Shown here: positions 57,535 through 64,000 of the stretch, piece by piece
Layout: each line of letters begins with the position of its first letter
Numbering within the stretch: the first letter of the stretch is position 1
NCBI GenBank assembly: GCA_017555695.1
Contig: JAFZFX010000009.1
Coordinates: 1 to 64,000 of the forward strand
Length of the DNA stretch: 64,000 bases
Reading direction: 5' to 3'
Source of the DNA: Alistipes sp.
GTDB lineage: Bacteria > Bacteroidota > Bacteroidia > Bacteroidales > Rikenellaceae
Notes under the pieces: generated by a model
Seen by the model: only the letters and a program-made list of their open reading frames with translations
What the model was told of the DNA's origin: nothing
The model's database searches: none
Program-made: the position numbers and the translations under genes

Positions 57535-58326
57535 TTACAAATTGTCCTTCTCAATATCCTTGAAGTAGCGGTAGGTATTAACCTTCAACTCGCCAACAGC
57601 GGGCTCGTCGCATACCAAGATGCCCTTGGGGTGCATCTGCAACGCTGTGATAGTCCAAGCGTGTGATACATCGCCCTCAACGCAGTGCTGAACTGCGCGA
57701 GCCTTCTTGTGACCCAGAGCCAATACCAACACCTGCTTTGCAGCGCAAACTGTACCTACACCTACTGTGAGAGCCAACTTGGGAACCTTGTTTACATCGT
57801 TGTCGAAGAAACGAGAGTTCACGATGATTGTATCCTCGGTCAAAGTCTTGATGCGTGTGCGTGAATTGAGTGAAGAGAAGGGCTCGTTGAAAGCCAAGTG
57901 GCCATCCTCACCAACACCACCGATGAAGAGGTCGATGCCACCAGCAGCCTCGATGCGCTTCTCATAACCCTCGCACTCGGCAGTCAAATCCTCGGCGTTA
58001 CCGTTCAAGATGTTTACATTCTCGGGCTTGATGTCGATGTGTGAGAAAAAGTTGTTCCACATAAATGAGTGGTAGCTCTCGGGGTGCTCCTCGGGCAAAC
58101 CAACATACTCGTCCATATTGAATGTAACAACATTCTTGAACGATACCTTACCAGCCTTGTAGAGGTTAATCAACTCGGCATACATACCCAACGGAGTTGA
58201 ACCTGTGGGCAAACCCAATACAAAAGGCTCGCTGCAAACAGCAGCCTTAGCGTTAATCTGCGCGGCAACATAGTTAGCTGCCCAACGGCCAGCCTCGGCC
58301 GCATTATTCTCAATAATTACTCTCAT
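57535..58326 (-). CDS. nagB: Glucosamine-6-phosphate deaminase
   Basis: NagB converts glucosamine 6-phosphate to fructose 6-phosphate and ammonia. The 263-residue protein is a normal-length copy with intact catalytic motifs: [35 protein letters not shown] (proton-transfer Asp) and [14 protein letters not shown] near residue 138 (catalytic Asp, His and Glu), then [11 protein letters not shown]. It lies 34 bases after the large NagB-PIG-L gene, making the two likely cotranscribed. Confidence 0.96.
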   Translation of the reverse strand: MRVIIENNAAEAGRWAANYVAAQINAKAAVCSEPFVLGLPTGSTPLGMYAELINLYKAGKVSFKNVVTFNMDEYVGLPEEHPESYHSFMWNNFFSHIDIKPENVNILNGNAEDLTAECEGYEKRIEAAGGIDLFIGGVGEDGHLAFNEPFSSLNSRTRIKTLTEDTIIVNSRFFDNDVNKVPKLALTVGVGTVCAAKQVLVLALGHKKARAVQHCVEGDVSHAWTITALQMHPKGILVCDEPAVGELKVNTYRYFKDIEKDNL

Positions 58327-58360
58327 TTTTTTGTTTTATTTTAGTTGTTTATGTTTTCAA

Positions 58361-60301
58361 TTACAATGTCATCTTAACGAAAACCTCGATCGCCTGATAC
58401 TCGGCCATACCCAACAAATCGTAGAGGCGTGCAGTATTCTGCGTACGCTCCTCGGCACGCTGCCAGAACTCGCGGCTGTCATCACCAGGGAAGGGAACGA
58501 TATCCTTCTGTGAGAGGTGACGATAGATGGCGTGACGCTTCTTGATAAGCTCGTCGGGGCTCAGAGGCACTGCCATATCAACCATATCGATATCCCACTC
58601 CATCCAGGCGCCACGATAGAGCCATACAACGCACTCGTTGAGCCACTCCTCGCCAGCATCCTTCAAACGGTAGAGAGCCTCCAGTACAGCCTCGGTGCAG
58701 ACACGGTGAGTGCCGTGGGGGTCAGCCAAGTCGCCAGCCAAATAAACCTGGTGGGGCTTAACCTGCTGCAGCAACTCGGTGATAATCTCGATGTCCTTGT
58801 CAGTGCGCTGACCCTTCTTGATACCGCCAGTCTCGTAGAAAGGTAGGTTCAGGAAGTGAGCGTTGGTGTCGGGGTTCAGACCGAATGAGCGAACCGCAGC
58901 ACGAGCCTCGGCACGACGGATAGCACCCTTCAGATTGAGCAGAGCGCGAGGCTCGGGGTCGCCCTTCTTCTTTGATGCGATAATCTGGCAAACCTCCTCC
59001 ACGCGGTCACCGAAGCCAAGCTCGCGAGCTGAATCCATATGCTGAACCACTACATCGTCGTGAACGGCCACATTACCCGAAGTCTCGTAAGCCACATGCA
59101 CATCGTGACCCTGCTCCACCAAACGGATGAATGTACCACCCATTGAAATCACATCATCATCGGGGTGGGGTGAGAATATAACAACACGCTTGGGGTAAGG
59201 TGTAGATGCCACGGGACGAGTCGAATCGTCGGCGTTGGGCTTACCGCCGGGCCAACCGGTGATTGTATGCTGCAGGTCGTTGAAGACCTTGATGTTTACC
59301 TTGTCGTAGGTAGTCTCAACTGCGTCGAGCAACTCACCCAGAGAGTGCTCGATATAGTCATTGTATGTGAGCTTGAGGATGGGCTTCTCAACTACGCTGC
59401 ACAACCAAAGCACAGCCTTACGCACCAGACGGGGAGTCCAGTTGCAGGGACCCACCAACCAGGGAGCCTTCTTAACTGTGAGGTTATCGGCTGCGGGGTC
59501 ATCAACCACGGCCTCGATAGCGGGATGGTTCTGGAGTGTAGATGCGGGGATAAGACGGCTTGCGTCACCCTCTACTACTTGCTTTATAACCTTGGCCTTA
59601 TCCTCACCCCAAGCCATCAACACGATACGCTTGGCGCTCATCACTGTGTTAAGACCCATCGTGATAGCCATCTTGGGTGTGTTGTCCACGCCGTTGAAGA
59701 TACCAGCCTGAGCCTTGCGTGACTCGTAAGTGAGCTGTACCATTCGTGTTACAGACTTGATGTAAGAGCCAGGCTCGTTGAAGCCAATCTGACCCTTAAC
59801 ACCCATACCGATAACCATCAGGTCGATGTTGCGTGCCTTCTTATCGTACTCGGCGCAGTAAGCCGACACCTCCTCTACGGGAACATTGCCGTTGATGAGG
59901 TGGATATTCTCGGGAAGAATATCTACATAGTTGAGCAAATCCTCGTGGATACGGTAGTTGCGGCTCTGAATCTCGCCACTGCCGATAGGATAGAACTCGT
60001 CGATGCTGTAGACCTCAACCTGTTTGAACGACACCTCGCCGCTCTTGTAACGCTCAACCAACTCGTTGTACAATCCGAGCGGAGTACGACCCGTAGTGAG
60101 ACCCAAAGCGAAAAGACGACTCTCGCCCGAAGCCTGGTGGTCGTTGATAGCCTTCACAACGGTGTCGGCCACATACTTCACTCCGTCAGACTCTGTCTCG
60201 TAAACTGATGTAGGGATTTTCTCGTAACGGTGGATGATATCCTTGGGGATACCATTCAGCGCCAACCCTCCATCCTGAGGTAAAGAAAATTTCTTTTCCA
60301 T
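58361..60301 (-). CDS. NagB-like protein fused to a PIG-L (LmbE) deacetylase domain
   Basis: A 646-residue two-domain protein. Residues ~20-270 are NagB-like (LGLTTGRTPLGLYNELVERY, YSIDEFYPI), but the active-site block reads GMGVKGQIGFNEPG: the catalytic Asp and His of NagB (GNDGHIAFNEP in E. coli) are Lys and Gln, and only the Glu remains. Residues ~390-640 are a PIG-L/LmbE zinc deacetylase with VVIFSPHPDDDVISMGG and a second His site in ADPHGTHRVCTEA. It may deacetylate an N-acetylated amino sugar while the first domain binds sugar phosphate. I use the ATG at 60301; the one at 60376 would leave almost no leader. Confidence 0.85.
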   Translation of the reverse strand: MEKKFSLPQDGGLALNGIPKDIIHRYEKIPTSVYETESDGVKYVADTVVKAINDHQASGESRLFALGLTTGRTPLGLYNELVERYKSGEVSFKQVEVYSIDEFYPIGSGEIQSRNYRIHEDLLNYVDILPENIHLINGNVPVEEVSAYCAEYDKKARNIDLMVIGMGVKGQIGFNEPGSYIKSVTRMVQLTYESRKAQAGIFNGVDNTPKMAITMGLNTVMSAKRIVLMAWGEDKAKVIKQVVEGDASRLIPASTLQNHPAIEAVVDDPAADNLTVKKAPWLVGPCNWTPRLVRKAVLWLCSVVEKPILKLTYNDYIEHSLGELLDAVETTYDKVNIKVFNDLQHTITGWPGGKPNADDSTRPVASTPYPKRVVIFSPHPDDDVISMGGTFIRLVEQGHDVHVAYETSGNVAVHDDVVVQHMDSARELGFGDRVEEVCQIIASKKKGDPEPRALLNLKGAIRRAEARAAVRSFGLNPDTNAHFLNLPFYETGGIKKGQRTDKDIEIITELLQQVKPHQVYLAGDLADPHGTHRVCTEAVLEALYRLKDAGEEWLNECVVWLYRGAWMEWDIDMVDMAVPLSPDELIKKRHAIYRHLSQKDIVPFPGDDSREFWQRAEERTQNTARLYDLLGMAEYQAIEVFVKMTL

Positions 60302-60383
60302 AAAGTATATTTCAATTAACAATTTATTAGTTCTTTCGGCTCCATTGGCCCACCTTAAAAACGACGAGGGGCACATATCATTG

Positions 60384-60391
60384 CAAATTTA
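60384..60391 (-). promoter_or_regulatory. Putative -7 element of the nagB operon
   Basis: TAAATTTG on the minus strand, about 83 bases upstream of the ATG at 60301. No clear -33 element. Confidence 0.5.
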
Positions 60392-60549
60392 GAAATATTT
60401 TTTCTTTTTGCGCTCCATTTTAGGTACAAAAATTAAGCGTCTGCAAAACTTTTTTCACCCTTACGACCACACCCGACACACAATCGTCACAAAATGATAT
60501 TACGAAGCAAAATATCGAAGATATGGTTCCGTTTTTCGAGCTATTTTCT

Positions 60550-60557
60550 TATATTTG
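60550..60557 (+). promoter_or_regulatory. Putative -7 element of the amidase-ior operon
   Basis: TATATTTG, 33 bases before the amidase ATG, in a 289-base divergent region with the nagB promoter. Nothing else is identified in that region. Confidence 0.55.
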
Positions 60558-60590
60558 CATGATTAAGATTTGCGAAAAATCACTTTAGAG

Positions 60591-61340
60591 ATGAAAGTAA
60601 CCATTCTTCAACGCGATATAGCGTGGGCCGACCCCGCAACAAACCGAGAGCTAACAGACCAGGCCATCGACCGAAATCCTGGCGCAGATATCTATGTGCT
60701 GCCCGAGATGTTCTCGACTGGTTTCTGCACCCAGCCCGAGGGCATAGCCGAGAGCAACAATAGCGACACACTAAAGTGGATGCAGCGTAAGGCCGCCGCA
60801 ACCAACGCCGCCATTGCGGGCAGCGTAGCAGTCGTTGAGGATGGACGCTACTACAACCGTTTTTACTTTGTAAAGCCCGACGGCGAGGTCGAACATTATG
60901 ACAAGAAGCATCTATTCACCTACGGCGGCGAGCACAAGCGTTTCACTGCGGGCGATAGACGCGTGGTGGTGGAGTTTCGCGGAGTTCGCATCCTGCTGGA
61001 GGTGTGCTACGACCTTCGCTTCCCCATCTGGGCACGCAACCGTGGCGACTATGATATGATTCTCTATGTAGCAAGCTGGCCGACACCTCGCGTCGAGGCT
61101 TGGAGCGCATTGCTGGTGGCTCGAGCTATCGAGAATCAGTGCTATGTGGCGGGTGTGAACCGCGTGGGCACCGACCCCTCGTGCGAATATTGCGGCGGCA
61201 GCGTCATCATCGATCCCTACGGCCGACGCATTGCCGAGTGCGAAAGAGGCAAAGAGTGCGAGGCTACAGCCGAGATAGATATGACAGCATTGGAGGCTTT
61301 CCGCGAAAAGTTCCCCGTGCTGAAGGATTCAGATATTTAG
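60591..61340 (+). CDS. Nitrilase-superfamily omega-amidase-like hydrolase
   Basis: A 249-residue C-N hydrolase with the Glu-Lys-Cys triad: LPEMFSTGFC (Glu near residue 42), YDKKHLFTYGGEHKRF (Lys near 107) and LLEVCYDLRFPIWARN (Cys near 140). The combination matches the YafV/omega-amidase branch, which hydrolyses alpha-ketoglutaramate left by glutamine transaminases. The next genes encode IorA, IorB and an aminotransferase, with gaps of 13, -4 and 10 bases, which supports a role beside a glutamine-dependent transaminase. I start at the ATG at 60591, not the upstream TTG. Confidence 0.85.
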   Translation: MKVTILQRDIAWADPATNRELTDQAIDRNPGADIYVLPEMFSTGFCTQPEGIAESNNSDTLKWMQRKAAATNAAIAGSVAVVEDGRYYNRFYFVKPDGEVEHYDKKHLFTYGGEHKRFTAGDRRVVVEFRGVRILLEVCYDLRFPIWARNRGDYDMILYVASWPTPRVEAWSALLVARAIENQCYVAGVNRVGTDPSCEYCGGSVIIDPYGRRIAECERGKECEATAEIDMTALEAFREKFPVLKDSDI

Positions 61341-61353
61341 CAAAAGAAGAGAT

Positions 61354-62949
61354 ATGATTTCAAAGAGATTACTTTTGGGCGATGAGGCTATAGCCTTGGG
61401 TGCCGTTCACGCTGGAATAAGTGGCGTGTACGCATACCCTGGCACGCCCTCAACCGAGATAACAGAGTTTATTCAGAGCAACGCCCCCGAGGTGCGTAGC
61501 CGTTGGTGCACCAACGAGAAGACCGCAATGGAGGCCGCGCTCGGCATGTCATACGCAGGCAAGCGTGCGCTGGTGTGCATGAAGCATGTGGGTATGAATG
61601 TTGCAGCCGATGCGTTTGTCAATTCGGCTATCACAGGCGTGAACGGAGGCCTGGTGGTGCTGGCTGCCGATGACCCCTCGATGCACTCATCACAAAACGA
61701 GCAGGACTCACGCTTCTATGGCAAGTTCGCAATGATTCCCATCCTTGAGCCCTCATCACAGCAAGAGGCCTACGATATGATGCCCTACGCATTCTCGCTC
61801 TCGGAGCAGATGCGACTGCCCGTACTGATGCGCGTGGTGACACGCCTGGCTCACTCGCGTGCTGGCGTGCAAGTCACTACCCCCATTGCACAGAACGCTC
61901 TCAACCCCGACAACGAGCGCACACATTGGGTACTGCTCCCTGGCAACGCACGCCGACAGTACGCCTCACTCGTTGAGAAGCAGCCGCAGCTGGATAAGTC
62001 AGCCGAGACATCGCCTTACAACAGACTACACACCGCCAACAACGCCACTATGGGCGTGATTGCCTGCGGAATAGCATATAACTATGTGATGGAGAACGAG
62101 CCGCTGAAGCGTGGCATCTCTGTGTTGAAGGTATCGCAATACCCTCTGCCCGAGAAGACTATCAAGGAGTTTGCCGCATCGGTAGATACGCTTCTTATCG
62201 CCGAGGATGGCCAACCCGTAGCCGAGGAGCAGATTAGGGCTATGCTCGGTGCGGAGTACAACCTGCGTGGCCGCCTCAACGGAGCCCTGCCCCGTATGGG
62301 TGAGCTTACACCCGACTGCGTAGGCGCAGCCTTGGGCGTGGAGGCTACAACTTCGTTTGCCGCATCGAATGGTGTCGTTGCCCGTCCGCCCGCACTGTGT
62401 CAGGGTTGCGGTCACCGCGATGTGTATGATGCGCTGAACAAGGTGGCGGCCGAGTATGCCGACGCTCGCATCTTTGGCGACATCGGCTGTTACACACTGG
62501 GCGCACTGCCTCCGTTCCGAGCCATCGACTCTTGCGTGGATATGGGCGCATCAATCACTATGGCCAAGGGTGCTGCCGACGCTGGCGTTCACCCCGCCAT
62601 TGCCGTTATCGGCGACTCAACATTCACCCACTCGGGAATGACAGGCCTGTTGGATGCCATCAACGACAAGGCCAACATCACGGTAATCATCTCCGACAAC
62701 CTGACAACGGCTATGACCGGAGGTCAGGACTCGGCTGGCACAAACAAGTTCGAGGCCATCTGCCTTGGTTTGGGTGTGGAGCCCGAGCATCTGCATGTGG
62801 TTACACCCCTGCCCAAGAATATGGAGCAGATTACACAAATCATTCGCGACGAAATCGAGTACAAGGGTGTATCGGTGATTATTCCCCGCCGCGAGTGCAT
62901 ACAGACATTGAATCGTAAATTACGCCAAAAAAGAGCACAGGAGCAATGA
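61354..62949 (+). CDS. iorA: Indolepyruvate ferredoxin oxidoreductase, alpha subunit
   Basis: The ThDP-binding subunit of the enzyme that interconverts arylpyruvates and arylacetyl-CoA with ferredoxin. The 531-residue protein has YAYPGTPSTEITEFIQ near residue 27, LCQGCGHRDVYDALNKVAAE near 348 and the ThDP block GDIGCYTLGALPPF to IAVIGDSTFTHSGMTGLLDA. Archaeal IorA ends in a ferredoxin-like domain with two [4Fe-4S] clusters; here the chain ends shortly after SVIIPRRECIQTL, so that domain is missing. iorB overlaps the stop by four bases. Confidence 0.92.
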   Translation: MISKRLLLGDEAIALGAVHAGISGVYAYPGTPSTEITEFIQSNAPEVRSRWCTNEKTAMEAALGMSYAGKRALVCMKHVGMNVAADAFVNSAITGVNGGLVVLAADDPSMHSSQNEQDSRFYGKFAMIPILEPSSQQEAYDMMPYAFSLSEQMRLPVLMRVVTRLAHSRAGVQVTTPIAQNALNPDNERTHWVLLPGNARRQYASLVEKQPQLDKSAETSPYNRLHTANNATMGVIACGIAYNYVMENEPLKRGISVLKVSQYPLPEKTIKEFAASVDTLLIAEDGQPVAEEQIRAMLGAEYNLRGRLNGALPRMGELTPDCVGAALGVEATTSFAASNGVVARPPALCQGCGHRDVYDALNKVAAEYADARIFGDIGCYTLGALPPFRAIDSCVDMGASITMAKGAADAGVHPAIAVIGDSTFTHSGMTGLLDAINDKANITVIISDNLTTAMTGGQDSAGTNKFEAICLGLGVEPEHLHVVTPLPKNMEQITQIIRDEIEYKGVSVIIPRRECIQTLNRKLRQKRAQEQ

Positions 62950-63521
62950 AAAAAGATATAATTCTATCTGGCGTGGGCGGACAGGGTATCCTGACCATCG
63001 CCACAATCATAGGTGATGCCGCAGCCGAGGCGGGCATCAACCTCAAGCAGGCCGAGGTACACGGCATGAGCCAGCGCGGCGGAGATGTGCAGTCTAATCT
63101 GCGCCTCTCGACCGAGGAGATTTACTCCGATCTGATTAAGCAGGGTGCTGCCGATATGATTATCTCGATGGAGCCGATGGAGGCTCTGCGCTACCTGCCC
63201 TACCTGAGCAGCGAGGGCGTGATAGTCACATCATCACACCCTTTCAAGAATATCCCCAACTACCCAGACGAGGAGGCGCTCTATGCGGCGCTGAACTCGC
63301 TCTGTAGCGTATCGATTCTCCCAATCGAGGATTTGGCCAAGCAGAACAACATCCCCAAGTGTGCAAATGTACTACTATTGGGTATGGCTGCAAAGTATTT
63401 AGAGATTCTCTCGCCCGAGCAGTTGCGTGAGAGCATCAAGCGCGTATTCTCGTCAAAGGGAGAAAAGGTGGTTGAGATGAACTGCCAGGCATTTGATATT
63501 GGACTCAATTCGGTGAAATAA
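62946..63521 (+). CDS. iorB: Indolepyruvate ferredoxin oxidoreductase, beta subunit
   Basis: A 191-residue gamma-domain subunit: DIILSGVGGQGILTIATIIG at the N-terminus, then QAEVHGMSQRGGDVQSNLRL and ADMIISMEPMEALRYLPYLS. It forms the complex with IorA; the start overlaps the iorA stop (ATGA), indicating coupled translation. Confidence 0.94.
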   Translation: MKKDIILSGVGGQGILTIATIIGDAAAEAGINLKQAEVHGMSQRGGDVQSNLRLSTEEIYSDLIKQGAADMIISMEPMEALRYLPYLSSEGVIVTSSHPFKNIPNYPDEEALYAALNSLCSVSILPIEDLAKQNNIPKCANVLLLGMAAKYLEILSPEQLRESIKRVFSSKGEKVVEMNCQAFDIGLNSVK

Positions 63522-63531
63522 CTACGGGCGT

Positions 63532-64000
63532 ATGAAGATTTTTAGCGAAGAGTTGGTAGCCAAAGCGGTGAAGGAGTCGCACATTGCCGACCTCTCACAA
63601 GCCACCATCGGCGAGGTATTGCTCGTGGCGCAATATCTTGAGCGCGAGACAGGTATTCCCTTCATCCGTATGGATCAAGGCTCACCTGGACTACCCGTAA
63701 ACCGATTCGGCGTTGAGGCCGAGAAGGCCGCCCTCGACCGAGGCGTAGGCTCGCAGTACCCTGCAGCGGCGGGTGTACCCGAACTGAAGAGCGAGGCCTC
63801 GCGATTCGTGAAGGCGTTTCTCAATGTAGATATCTCGGCTCGTGCCTGCGTGCCCACAGTGGGTAGTGTGGCGGGCTCGTTCGGAGCATTCATCGCCTGC
63901 ACACAGCGCATCCCCGAGAAGAACAAGGTGCTTTTCATCGACCCTGGTTTCCCGATTCAGAAGTCGCAACTAAGAGTAATCGGCGCCGACTGGGTGGAGT
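63532..64000 (+). CDS. Class I/II aminotransferase (5' part, cut by window end)
   Basis: The first 156 codons of a PLP-dependent aminotransferase begin 10 bases after iorB. Visible features are IRMDQGSPGLPVNRFGVEAE, GSQYPAAAGVPELKSEASRF (substrate-side segment), and VGSVAGSFGAFIA with FIDPGFPIQ. The catalytic Lys lies beyond the window. With IorAB it would interconvert aromatic amino acids and arylpyruvates. Confidence 0.88.
   Translation, partial: MKIFSEELVAKAVKESHIADLSQATIGEVLLVAQYLERETGIPFIRMDQGSPGLPVNRFGVEAEKAALDRGVGSQYPAAAGVPELKSEASRFVKAFLNVDISARACVPTVGSVAGSFGAFIACTQRIPEKNKVLFIDPGFPIQKSQLRVIGADWVE

Noticed and set aside
1-64000. CRISPR arrays, IS elements, prophage, tRNA or rRNA genes
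   Set aside because: I scanned the intergenic gaps and found no regular repeat-spacer pattern, transposase or integrase coding sequence, or tRNA-like segment. Short RNAs without strong sequence signals could have been missed.

Overview
The window is a dense chromosomal segment of a Bacteroidota bacterium, most likely order Bacteroidales; a gut Rikenellaceae/Alistipes-type organism is plausible, but I cannot fix the genus from sequence alone. The clues are: repeated promoters of the Bacteroidota type (TAnnTTTG with an upstream TTG/TTTG about 20 bases away); almost no purine-rich Shine-Dalgarno sites; bS16 with a long Ala/Glu/Lys tail; a DUF6377-type regulator; OMP beta-barrel receptors; and many secreted host-glycan hydrolases. 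I see no rRNA, tRNA, IS element, prophage or CRISPR array.

Layout. 0-4.5 kb: a lipoprotein, rpsP, rimM and prfC with a coupled membrane protein. 4.6-11 kb: a secreted FAD oxidoreductase, a GH92 mannosidase, and a small operon of three paralogous membrane proteins plus an XRE-type regulator. 11-20 kb: queA, a GH95 fucosidase/GH33 sialidase/lipoprotein operon, and a 2-keto-3-deoxygluconate set (kinase, KDPG aldolase, hexuronate transporter). 20-29 kb: secA, a GH99-like protein, dCMP deaminase, a GH5 enzyme and a DUF6377 regulator. 29-36 kb: lpxK-ssb; an M23 lipoprotein, a PNPOx-like protein, ispD and a PH-like membrane protein; and a minus-strand operon of DUF2148, luxS, SAH nucleosidase and a ZIP transporter. 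36-49.6 kb: a thioredoxin-fold protein, then a nine-gene branched-chain amino-acid operon ilvD-ilvB-ilvN-ilvC-leuA-leuC-leuD-leuB-ilvA followed by a YccF protein. 49.6-60.4 kb (minus strand): malQ, an outer-membrane receptor, a sugar permease, ribokinase, deoD, nagB and a large NagB-PIG-L fusion. 60.5-64 kb: an operon of omega-amidase, iorA, iorB and an aminotransferase cut by the window edge.

The most striking hidden element is in the 510-base gap before ilvD. There a consensus promoter is followed by an 18-residue leader peptide in which 10 residues are Ile, Leu or Val, then by mutually exclusive antiterminator and terminator hairpins. This is a complete transcription-attenuation device for the whole ilv-leu operon. 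Other notable items are a NagB domain that has lost catalytic Asp and His and is fused to a PIG-L deacetylase, palindromic candidate operators at the XRE operon and the ribokinase promoter, and an operon that could link arylpyruvate oxidoreductase to glutamine-dependent transamination.
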